Positions 42,436-49,698 of a stretch of 49,698 nt of DNA are shown one piece after another. Under the pieces are notes generated by a model. It saw nothing but the letters and a program-made list of their open reading frames with translations, was not told the origin of the DNA and searched no databases. The stretch's first letter is position 1; the number at the start of each line of letters is the position of its first letter. The stretch covers positions 1 through 49,698 of the forward strand of contig CAIZKE010000208.1 of assembly GCA_903933475.1 (NCBI GenBank), in the 5' to 3' direction. The translations under genes and the position numbers were made by a program. The stretch is from an uncultured Alphaproteobacteria bacterium. GTDB taxonomy: Bacteria; Pseudomonadota; Alphaproteobacteria; Caulobacterales; Caulobacteraceae.

Positions 42436-43842
42436 CTAGTCGTAGGCCATCAGGATTTCGTCGAGCGCCCGCTCAAGGTCGATGACGGTCGAGCACTGGG
42501 TGAGAAGTGTACAGAAAGGGCGGTATTCCAGCAGGCAGCTGTCCCCCGAGCCCCAGTTCGGTGCCGGCTCCGGGCAGAGCCAGACCAGGCGTTTGGCCTG
42601 GTCGGCGATCTGCTTGAAGACGTCCAGGCGCGGGTTCGAATAGTTGGAGCGGCCGTCGCCGAGGATCAGGACGGTGGTCCGCCGGTCGATCACCTCGCCG
42701 AAGTCCCGGTCCAGCTCCAGGAAGGCCGCACCATAGTCGGTGCCCCCCGAGCCCACCTCGTCGACGATGGCGCGCATGGCGGTCTCGAAGGGCAGGGTCT
42801 CGAGCGGTCGGCCGACGTCAGCCAGGTGGGCCGAGAAGGCGAAGGTCTCCAGGTCGGTGACCTTTTCCTTCAGGGCGTGCAGGAAGAGGAGCAGGAAGCG
42901 GACATACTGGGCCACCGAGCCCGAGACGTCGCAGACCGCCACGATCTTGGGCCGGTCCTTGCGCTTGATCTTCCAGATGATGTCGAAGGGCACCCCGTCA
43001 TGGCCGGCGTTGGCGCGCAGGGTGCGGCGCACGTCCAGCCGGCCCCGGTCCCTGACCTTGCGCCGGCGCGCGTGGCGGACGGCCAGGCGCTTGGCCATGC
43101 GCTCGACCAGGGCCCGCATGCGGGCGGTGTCGCTGCGCCCCAGGGCGCCGAAACTGCGCTCGGCCAGGATCTCGTTCATGAAGGCGTCCTGCGCCGACCG
43201 ACCGTAGATCTCGAACCTGGCCTCGACGAAGGCGCGGGTCTGCTTCTGCAGGGCCGAACGGTCGCCCATCAGGGCCTCGGCGTCCGCCTGTCCCTGCGCG
43301 TCGCGGCGGCCCAGGGCCTCCATCAGCCGCGCCTCCAGGGCCTCGACGCCCATCTGCTCCATCATCTTGCGGACGTAGTAGCCGGACTGGGTGGCGAAGC
43401 GGATCTCGTCCACCCCCGCCGCCGCGCCGGCCCGCTCCAGGGCCATGGCCATCTTTCCGGGGTTCTCACCCCTGGCCAGGGCGGAGAGGGCCTCCACCGG
43501 ATCGCCGCCCTCATCGCCCTCGGCGTCCCCGGACTGGGGGTCAGTCCCCGCCTCGCCCTCGCCGGGCCGTCCGGAGTCCGGGTCCCCTCCCTCGCCGGGC
43601 TGGCCCTCGGACGCAGCGGCAGCGGCGGCTTCCCGGCTGAAGTAGAGCTCGAACAGCTGTTCGTGGATCGCCTTTTCCTCGACCGACTTGGCCAGAACGG
43701 TTCCCAGGGCGGTCTTCAGGACGCGCCTGTCTTCCCAGCCCACCACTTCGACCGTGCGCGCGGCGTCCATGGCCTCGGTGGTCGAGACCCCGGCACCGGC
43801 GGACCGCAGGGCCCGGATATAGCGGGTGAGCGTCCGCTCCAT
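42436..43842 (-). CDS. VWA-domain protein of the CoxE type
   Basis: 468 residues. An N-terminal helical region (1-75) is followed by a very acidic, Gly/Pro-rich low-complexity spacer (about 76-118), a helical basic region, and a C-terminal von Willebrand A domain with the metal-site motif DVSGS (305-309), the second-site Thr in GGTDYG and the Asp in ILGDGRSN. CoxE-type proteins act with a MoxR AAA+ ATPase (CoxD) in maturing metalloenzymes such as CO dehydrogenase. The MoxR partner is directly upstream (stop and start share one base), so the two are certainly coupled. No Cox structural genes are present. Confidence 0.92.
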   Translation of the reverse strand: MERTLTRYIRALRSAGAGVSTTEAMDAARTVEVVGWEDRRVLKTALGTVLAKSVEEKAIHEQLFELYFSREAAAAAASEGQPGEGGDPDSGRPGEGEAGTDPQSGDAEGDEGGDPVEALSALARGENPGKMAMALERAGAAAGVDEIRFATQSGYYVRKMMEQMGVEALEARLMEALGRRDAQGQADAEALMGDRSALQKQTRAFVEARFEIYGRSAQDAFMNEILAERSFGALGRSDTARMRALVERMAKRLAVRHARRRKVRDRGRLDVRRTLRANAGHDGVPFDIIWKIKRKDRPKIVAVCDVSGSVAQYVRFLLLFLHALKEKVTDLETFAFSAHLADVGRPLETLPFETAMRAIVDEVGSGGTDYGAAFLELDRDFGEVIDRRTTVLILGDGRSNYSNPRLDVFKQIADQAKRLVWLCPEPAPNWGSGDSCLLEYRPFCTLLTQCSTVIDLERALDEILMAYD

Positions 43843-44816
43843 CAGCGGCCGGCCTTGTCCCCGCTGTCGAGCAGGGCCTCCACCTTGCCCGACACCTCGG
43901 CGATGTCGGACTGCCGCTTGAGGATGACGTTCAGGGTTGAGCGCACCATGGCCGGCTCGAGGGAGTCAGCGTGCAGCAGGATCAGGGTGCGGGCCCAGTC
44001 GATGGTCTCGCTGATCGAGGGCAGCTTGCGGATATTCTCGCCCCGGACAGCCTGGATGAAGGCCACCAGGCGCTCCAGCAGGCGGTCGGAGATGCCGGGA
44101 ACCCGGGTGCGCACGATCCGCGCCTCCAGTTCGGCGTCGGGGAAGTCGATGTGCAGGTGCAGGCAACGGCGCTTGAGGGCGTCGCCCAGTTCGCGGGTGG
44201 CATTGGAGGTCAGCACCACCAGGGGCGGTACCTGGGCCGCGATGGTCCCGATCTCGGGCACGGTCACCTGGTAGTCCGAGAGGACCTCCAGCAGCAGGGC
44301 CTCGAACTCTTCGTCGGACTTGTCGATCTCGTCGATCAGCAGGACCGAGCCCGTCGACTGCTCCATGGCCTTCAGGAGGGGCCGCGGCTCCAGGAAGTCG
44401 CGGGAGAAGAAGATGTCCTGGAAGCCGTTCAGCTTGTGCAGGGCCTCGTCCAGGCTGTCGGCGTCCTCGACCAGGTGGCCGATCTTGTCCTTGAGGATCT
44501 GGGTGTAGAGGAGCTGCTTGCCGTACTTCCACTCATAGAGGGCCTTGGACTCGTCCAGGCCCTCGTAGCACTGCATCCGGATCAGGGGCTGGTCCAGGCC
44601 CAGGGCCACCGAGCGGGCGAGGTCGGTCTTGCCGACCCCGGCGGGCCCCTCGATCAGGACCGGCTTGCGCAGATGGTGGGCCAGGTAGACGGCTGTGGCG
44701 ATCTCCGGCGTGGCGATGTATCCCGACTGCGCCAGCATGGACAGGACCGCCTCAACGGAGGCGAGGCCCTCCGGCGTCTCCACACTTTTCGCCGCACCCG
44801 TCACCACATCCGTCAT
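43842..44816 (-). CDS. MoxR-family AAA+ ATPase (CoxD-like)
   Basis: 324 residues from the ATG at 44816, preceded by GGGGGAGA. Walker A EGPAGVGKT (56-64), Walker B VLLIDEIDKSDEEFEA, sensor 1 LTSNATRELGDAL and the arginine-rich KRRCLHLHIDFPD are those of MoxR chaperone ATPases. It is expected to remodel a target together with the VWA protein encoded by the overlapping next gene. The client is unknown; adjacent genes suggest an acyl-CoA or redox enzyme. It is divergent from the glutathione transferase-like gene. Confidence 0.94.
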   Translation of the reverse strand: MTDVVTGAAKSVETPEGLASVEAVLSMLAQSGYIATPEIATAVYLAHHLRKPVLIEGPAGVGKTDLARSVALGLDQPLIRMQCYEGLDESKALYEWKYGKQLLYTQILKDKIGHLVEDADSLDEALHKLNGFQDIFFSRDFLEPRPLLKAMEQSTGSVLLIDEIDKSDEEFEALLLEVLSDYQVTVPEIGTIAAQVPPLVVLTSNATRELGDALKRRCLHLHIDFPDAELEARIVRTRVPGISDRLLERLVAFIQAVRGENIRKLPSISETIDWARTLILLHADSLEPAMVRSTLNVILKRQSDIAEVSGKVEALLDSGDKAGR

Positions 44817-44968
44817 CTCGTCTCCCCCGCCCGCCGTTCGCGGGTCCCGTTGGTTTCCGGTCCGGCCGAGCATTAGCCGACAGATCCTTCGAGACCAACC
44901 GTCATCCCTTCCTTGCCCCGGAAATTTGAATAAGGTGTATGGAGCGACCGCAGAGTCCGGGGAGGTCC

Positions 44969-45592
44969 ATGAAGCTCTATCACTGCGCAGATGCGCGTTC
45001 CCTGCGCCCCCTCTGGGCGCTGGAAGAGCTGGGTGCCGACTACGAGTTGGTCAACATGGCCTTCCCACCCCGGGCGACCTATCCCGGCTACCTCAACATC
45101 AATCCCCTGGGTACGGTCCCGACTTTTGTCGACGGCGACGTCACCCTCACCGAGTCCACGGGCATCTGCCACTACCTGGGCGAGAAGTTCGCGCCCACGG
45201 ACCTGCGGGTCGATCCCGCCGAGCCAGCCTATGGCGAGTACCTGAACTGGTTGTACCGCAGCGACGCGACCCTGACCTTTCCCCAGACCATCGTGCTCAG
45301 GTACACGCGCCTGGAGCCGAAGGAGCGTCGCCTGCCCCAGGCGGCCGAAGACTATACGGTCTGGTACCTTTCGCGCCTGCGCAGCGTTGAGGCGGCCCTC
45401 GAGGACAGGGAGTTCCTGTGCGCCGGGCGCTTCACAATGGCCGACATCGCCGTCCACTACGCCCTCTTCCTGGGTGAGACCCTGGGCCTGGCTGAGCGCT
45501 ACAAGCCCCGCTCCCGGGACTATCTGGAACGGCTCAAGGAACGCCCGGCCCTTCGGAAGGCCCGGGAGAGACAGGCCGCCGGGGCGGCCTGA
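44969..45592 (+). CDS. Glutathione S-transferase-like protein
   Basis: 207 residues from the ATG at 44969, which has GGGGAGG immediately upstream; a frame start at 44939 has no such site. An N-terminal thioredoxin-fold domain (MKLYHCADARSLRPLWALEE) includes NPLGTVPTFVDGD with the cis-Pro and the TESTGICHYLGEKF glutathione-binding segment. The C-terminal helical domain has FTMADIAVHYALFL. It probably conjugates or isomerises an electrophile using glutathione. It precedes the acyl-CoA dehydrogenase genes by 53 bp and may belong to the same transcript. Confidence 0.92.
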   Translation: MKLYHCADARSLRPLWALEELGADYELVNMAFPPRATYPGYLNINPLGTVPTFVDGDVTLTESTGICHYLGEKFAPTDLRVDPAEPAYGEYLNWLYRSDATLTFPQTIVLRYTRLEPKERRLPQAAEDYTVWYLSRLRSVEAALEDREFLCAGRFTMADIAVHYALFLGETLGLAERYKPRSRDYLERLKERPALRKARERQAAGAA

Positions 45593-45645
45593 GCGACCTC
45601 TATGCACGCACAAGCCAGGGGCGCCGGCCCCGCGGGAGTGAGACC

Positions 45646-46854
45646 ATGAGCACAGTTGATCCCAAGGACCTTGCGGACTTTTCCGAGCAGGCCGACGCCT
45701 GGTTCGCCGAGAACGTCGCGCGCGATCCTGGCTTCATGCTGCCCCTGACCTTCATGGAGGTCGGCACGGACACGCAGTTCAACTTCCTGCGGGACTGGCA
45801 GAACAAGGTCTGGGAGGCTGGCTACCTGGGGGCCGCCTGGCCGAAGGCCTATGGGGGCGGCGGGCTTCCGCAGGCCTTCCAGATCGCCGCTACCCGGGCC
45901 ATGCGCAAGCGCCAGGGTCCGATCATGCTCAACGCCATCGGCCTGAACTGGGCCGGGCCCCTCCTGTTGGAGATGGGGACCGAGGCGCAGAAGCAGGCCC
46001 ACCTGAAGGGCATTCTCTCGGCCGAGGACATCTGGTGCCAGGGCTTCTCCGAGCCCGGCCACGGCTCGGACCTGGGCTCGGCCCAGACCCGGGCAGTCCG
46101 TGATGGCGACCACTATGTGGTCAATGGATCCAAGATCTGGACCACCCTGGGCCGCTACGCGAAGTACATGATCCTGCTGGCCCGGACCGATCCGTCCACC
46201 GAGCGCAAGTATGACGGGCTGAGCTTCTTCCTCATGCCCATGAAGGCACCCGGCATCGAGACCGTCCCGATCCGCAAGCTGACCGGCGAGCACGGCTTCA
46301 CCCAGACCTTCTTCACGGACGCAAAGGCCCCGGCCGACGGCCTGGTCGGTCCCGAAGGCGGTGGCTGGAAGGTGGCCATGCGCACCCTTGAGTACGAGCG
46401 CGGGGCCCGGGGCGGGCAGGCCGGAGGCTATGTCTCGGTCGGTGCCAACGCCTTCGACGTCTTCGAGCTGGCCCAGCGGACGAAGCGCGGCGGCCAGCCG
46501 GTTCTGGAAGACCCCCTGATCGCTGACGAGATGGTCGGCTTCCTGATGGAGATCCAGGCCCTGACCCTCAACGGCCAGCGCACCCAGGTGCCCGAGTTGA
46601 TCGCCGACCGGCCCCAGGGCATCCCCCTGGCCTCCAAGCTGATGGGCACGGAGATGTCCCGGAGGCTCAATGATTTTGCGGTCCGCCTCACCGGCGTCCG
46701 CGGGGCCTATTTTGTCGATGAGCCAGAGGCTGCGGACAACGGCCTGTGGGCGCGCAACTACCTGAATGCCTTCTCGGCCACCATCGGCGGGGGCACCTCG
46801 CAGATTCAGGCCAACATCGTCGGCGAGCACGTGCTCGGCCTTCCGAAGTCCTAG
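45646..46854 (+). CDS. Acyl-CoA dehydrogenase (first of two)
   Basis: 402 residues. FAD and substrate motifs are in order: WCQGFSEPGHGSDLGS, VNGSKIWTTLGRYA, FTQTFFTDAKAPADGLVG, and a C-terminal IGGGTSQIQANIVGEHVLGLP. The layout is that of the FadE26-type half of paired dehydrogenases seen in steroid and branched-chain acid catabolism, which act as heterotetramers. The next gene, 13 bp downstream, encodes a second, divergent dehydrogenase, supporting a pair. Likely reaction is alpha,beta-desaturation of an acyl-CoA. Confidence 0.94.
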   Translation: MSTVDPKDLADFSEQADAWFAENVARDPGFMLPLTFMEVGTDTQFNFLRDWQNKVWEAGYLGAAWPKAYGGGGLPQAFQIAATRAMRKRQGPIMLNAIGLNWAGPLLLEMGTEAQKQAHLKGILSAEDIWCQGFSEPGHGSDLGSAQTRAVRDGDHYVVNGSKIWTTLGRYAKYMILLARTDPSTERKYDGLSFFLMPMKAPGIETVPIRKLTGEHGFTQTFFTDAKAPADGLVGPEGGGWKVAMRTLEYERGARGGQAGGYVSVGANAFDVFELAQRTKRGGQPVLEDPLIADEMVGFLMEIQALTLNGQRTQVPELIADRPQGIPLASKLMGTEMSRRLNDFAVRLTGVRGAYFVDEPEAADNGLWARNYLNAFSATIGGGTSQIQANIVGEHVLGLPKS

Positions 46855-46867
46855 GGAGGCGAGGGCA

Positions 46868-47992
46868 ATGAAGGATCTGGGACGGATCGGTTTCTCCGAG
46901 GACCAGGCGACTCTCCTGGACGTCGCCACGGACTTTTGCCTGCGGCGCTCTCCGGTGGCGACCGTGCGCCACCTGATGGAGGCTGAGGCTGGCCACGACC
47001 CCGCGGTCTGGGCCGAGCTGGGCGACCTGGGCTGGCTGGGCGTGGCCATACCCGAAGCCTACGGCGGTTCCGGGCTTGGCCTTGCCGAGGTGGTCCCCTT
47101 GGTGGAGCAGATGGGCCGTCGGCTCATGGCCGGCCCCTTCGTCTCCACAACCCTCGCCGCCCAGGCCCTGATCGCCGGTGGGACCGAGGACCAGAAGCGC
47201 GAGGCCCTGCCTCGGATCGCGGCCGGCGAGGCGGCGACCCTGGCCCTGGCCGAGCTGGACACCGACTGGGAGACGGACGCCATCGCCTGCACCGCAACCC
47301 GGCAGGCCGACGGCCGCCTGGCCCTGTCCGGGCGCAAGGTCCTGGTCACCGATGCCGACGAGGCTCGCCGGATCATCGCCTCCGTCCGGATCGACGGCAC
47401 CCCCGCCCTGGTGCTGCTGACGCCCGATGACCTCCCCGCCGGTGCCCTTCGCCGGGAGACGGTGATCGATGGGACGCGAAGGTCCTTCGCCCTGACCCTC
47501 GACGGGATCGTACTGGACCCTGACCGGCGGTTCGATCCGGACCGGGCAGTTGCAGCCCTCGAACACATCCACCTGGCGGCCAATCTCCTGGCTGCCGCCG
47601 ACATGGTGGGCGGGACCCAGGCCTGCATCGACTACACCCTGGACTACCTGCGGACCCGCACCCAGTTCGGCAAGGTGATCGGCTCCTACCAGGCACTGAA
47701 GCATCCCATCGTCGACGCCTACACCCGCTACGAGCAGGCCCGGTCGCATCTCTACAGCGCCGCGCACTGCTTCAACGAGCAGGGGACTGGCGAGATCGCC
47801 GTTCGCATGGCCAAGGCCTCCGCAGACGTCGCCTACAGCTTCGCCGCCGACCGGGCGATCCAGTTCCACGGGGGCTTCGGCTTCACCTGGGACTGCGACG
47901 CCCAGCTCTACCGCCGCCGGGCCATCTGGCACGCGGCCCAGTTCGGCGACGCCGCCTTCCACCGCAAAAAACTCGCCCGCCTTCTCTTCTGA
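46868..47992 (+). CDS. Acyl-CoA dehydrogenase (second of two)
   Basis: 374 residues from the ATG at 46868 (GGAGG upstream). N-terminal helical domain, a shortened middle domain with weak conservation of the FAD/substrate motifs, and a conserved C-terminal domain (RTQFGKVIGSYQALKH; AAIQFHGGFGF-type run AIQFHGGFGFTWD; DAQLYRRR). It resembles the partner subunit (FadE27/28-like) of heterotetrameric acyl-CoA dehydrogenases, in which only some residues of each active site are kept per subunit. It lies between the first dehydrogenase and the acyl-CoA synthetase. Confidence 0.92.
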   Translation: MKDLGRIGFSEDQATLLDVATDFCLRRSPVATVRHLMEAEAGHDPAVWAELGDLGWLGVAIPEAYGGSGLGLAEVVPLVEQMGRRLMAGPFVSTTLAAQALIAGGTEDQKREALPRIAAGEAATLALAELDTDWETDAIACTATRQADGRLALSGRKVLVTDADEARRIIASVRIDGTPALVLLTPDDLPAGALRRETVIDGTRRSFALTLDGIVLDPDRRFDPDRAVAALEHIHLAANLLAAADMVGGTQACIDYTLDYLRTRTQFGKVIGSYQALKHPIVDAYTRYEQARSHLYSAAHCFNEQGTGEIAVRMAKASADVAYSFAADRAIQFHGGFGFTWDCDAQLYRRRAIWHAAQFGDAAFHRKKLARLLF

Positions 47993-48005
47993 TCCCGGAC
48001 CCGCC

Positions 48006-49698
48006 ATGACCGATACCGCTTCCCCACCGCCCGCCACCCGCGCGGAGGCCCTCGCCATCCTTACGGCGTCCGGCCAACCCTACGAACTGGCGACCCTCGA
48101 GATTGGCGGCTACCCGCGGAAGATCTTCGCTGCAGCCCCGCCGACCCTGCGGGAGATGTTCGCCGCCGCCGTGTCGGACGCCACCTTCCTGGTCTATGGC
48201 GAGGAGCGCCTGACCTTCGCCGAGGTCGCCCGGGACGCCGCACGCCTGGCTTCCGTCCTGGTCACCCGCTTCGGGGTCGGCAAGGGCGACCGGGTCGCCT
48301 TCTCCATGCGCAACTTCCCGGAGTGGGTCATCGTCTACCAGGCGGCGACCTCCATCGGTGCCGTGGCCGTGGCCATGAACGCCCTCTGGCAGTCGGATGA
48401 GCTGGAGTATGGCCTGAAGGACTCCGGTGCGAAGGTCTTCATCGCCGACCAGGAGCGCCTGGACCGCCTTGCGGGCTGTTCGCCGGATCTCATCGTGCCG
48501 GTCATCGCCGTCCGCGCAGACCGTCCGGGTAAGGCAGCCCGCTATGAGGACCTGATGGCAGAGGCTGCGGGCGCGGCCTTGCCGGCCGCCGACATCGCCC
48601 CTGACGATGACGCCACCATCTTCTACACCTCGGGCTCCACGGGCCATCCCAAGGGGGTGGTGTCGTCCCACCGCAACATCATCTCCGCCCTGTTCTCCTG
48701 GGAGCTGGACGTCCGCGCCGGCGGCCTCGTGGCGGGGATCGAGCCGGTCCCGCCCGCCCGCCAGCCGGTCGCCCTGCTGGGCGTGCCCCTGTTCCATGTC
48801 ACCGGCGCCAACGCCATTTTCCTGCAGTGCTACCGGGCCCAGCGCGCCATGGTCTGCATGTACAAGTGGGACGCGGAACTGGCGGCCGAGATCATCGAGC
48901 GGGAGCACGTCACCAGCTTTACCGCCCCGGCGGCCATGACCGGGGACCTGGTGCGCGAGGCCAAACGGACCTCCCGGGACCTCTCCAGCCTGCTCACCGT
49001 CGGCGGCGGCGGGGCGCCCCGGGCGCCCGAGCAGGTCGCGCAGATCGGCTCGTCCTTTGGCCAGGCCATGCCCAACACCGGCTGGGGCATGACCGAGACC
49101 AACGCCATCGGCACCGGCATCGGCGGCGAGGAATACCTCAACCGCCCGGCCAGCTCAGGCCGCTGCTCGGCGGTTCTGGAGCTGAAGATCCTCGATGAAC
49201 AGGGCCGGGCCCTGCCCGCCGGCGAACGGGGCGAACTGCTGATCCGGGGGACCAGCGTCTTCGGGGGTTACTGGAACCGGGCGGAGCTCAACGCAGAGAT
49301 CTTCGAGGACGGCTGGTTCCGGACCGGGGACGTCGCCTACCTGGACGACGAGGGCTATCTCTTCATCGTCGACCGCATCAAGGACCTCATCATCCGGGGC
49401 GGCGAGAACATCGGCTGTGGCCAGGTGGAGGCGGCCCTGCTCAAGCATCCGCACATCCACGAAGCGGCGGTCTATGCGGTGCCGGACGAGCGGCTGGGCG
49501 AAGAGGTCGGCGCCACGGTCCACGGCGATCCGGGCCTCGACCCCGACGAAATCCGCGACTTCCTCAAGGATCAGCTCGCCCGGTTCGAGGTGCCGCGCTA
49601 CATCGACATCTCGCCGGAACCCCTGCCACGTATCGCTTCGGGCAAGATCCTCAAGCGCGGCCTGCGCGACGAGGCGGCCCGCCGTCTCGCCGCCGCCC
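48006..49698 (+). CDS. AMP-forming acyl-CoA synthetase, 3' end beyond the window
   Basis: 564 codons from the ATG at 48006 without a stop; the gene continues past 49698. The P-loop YTSGSTGHPKGVV, the adenylate motif GWGMTETN, the GDVAYLDDEGY aspartate region and the hinge IKDLIIRGGENI are intact. The catalytic lysine of the C-terminal domain is in PRIASGKILKR, close to the window edge. It activates a carboxylic acid to its acyl-CoA, supplying the two dehydrogenases upstream. The unusual 30-residue head before the adenylation domain is not recognised. Chain-length preference is not predictable. Confidence 0.95.
   Translation, partial: MTDTASPPPATRAEALAILTASGQPYELATLEIGGYPRKIFAAAPPTLREMFAAAVSDATFLVYGEERLTFAEVARDAARLASVLVTRFGVGKGDRVAFSMRNFPEWVIVYQAATSIGAVAVAMNALWQSDELEYGLKDSGAKVFIADQERLDRLAGCSPDLIVPVIAVRADRPGKAARYEDLMAEAAGAALPAADIAPDDDATIFYTSGSTGHPKGVVSSHRNIISALFSWELDVRAGGLVAGIEPVPPARQPVALLGVPLFHVTGANAIFLQCYRAQRAMVCMYKWDAELAAEIIEREHVTSFTAPAAMTGDLVREAKRTSRDLSSLLTVGGGGAPRAPEQVAQIGSSFGQAMPNTGWGMTETNAIGTGIGGEEYLNRPASSGRCSAVLELKILDEQGRALPAGERGELLIRGTSVFGGYWNRAELNAEIFEDGWFRTGDVAYLDDEGYLFIVDRIKDLIIRGGENIGCGQVEAALLKHPHIHEAAVYAVPDERLGEEVGATVHGDPGLDPDEIRDFLKDQLARFEVPRYIDISPEPLPRIASGKILKRGLRDEAARRLAAA

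Overview
The window is chromosomal DNA of a very GC-rich alphaproteobacterium, most likely in Caulobacterales (Caulobacter/Phenylobacterium-like). This is inferred from near-complete coding density, GC-ending codons, alphaproteobacterial versions of DnaX, groESL and a Flp pilin, CtrA-like boxes (TTAA-N7-TTAA type), GANTC sites in promoters, Caulobacter-type promoters (TTGAC ... CTAnA) and neighbourhoods such as zapA-6S RNA-FTHF cyclo-ligase. No tRNA, rRNA, CRISPR array, phage or insertion sequence was seen.

Layout. 1-6 kb: housekeeping genes on the minus strand (def fragment, rmuC, recR, dnaX preceded by the SRP RNA gene ffs) with a DUF4153 membrane protein on plus. 6-12 kb: nudC, a palindromic intergenic repeat, pheA-kdsB, a membrane-anchored cytochrome c, an NlpC/P60 hydrolase coupled to an M17 aminopeptidase. 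12-16 kb: an isolated Flp pilin with CtrA-like sites, an Atg22-like MFS transporter, an SDR, a GNAT and a small exported protein. 16-21 kb: groESL with a promoter, a half-degenerate CIRCE and a strong terminator, then a small four-helix membrane protein, an EF-hand protein, a YmdB-type phosphodiesterase, FTHF cyclo-ligase, a 6S RNA candidate, and zapA with a coiled-coil partner. 21.8-28.4 kb: sugar-phosphate block tkt-purT and gap-pgk-fba.

The most unusual locus is 28.3-35.1 kb. A 1584-residue protein fuses two N-terminal membrane helices, a cytochrome P450, a soluble module, two more membrane helices, a second copy of that module and a complete DyP-type peroxidase. Directly upstream, in the same direction, is a SARP/OmpR-type winged-helix regulator with TolB-like and TPR parts. 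Its upstream region carries two clusters of the heptamer TTTCACG repeated every 11 bp, the geometry expected for a winged-helix regulator. The P450 I-helix lacks the usual acid-threonine pair and no redox partner is encoded nearby, so a peroxide- or hydroperoxide-using enzyme is suggested.

35-49.7 kb: an MHS-family transporter with a periplasmic insertion, a bifunctional beta-oxidation protein, then a four-gene operon of unknown function (two exported proteins and two paralogous membrane proteins with conserved intramembrane Glu/His). Next come an SDR, a MoxR ATPase-VWA (CoxD/CoxE-like) pair, a glutathione transferase-like protein, two acyl-CoA dehydrogenases and an acyl-CoA synthetase that runs off the window. 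Together these indicate a fatty- or organic-acid degradation region.

All identifications are from reading sequence and motifs; no database search was run.
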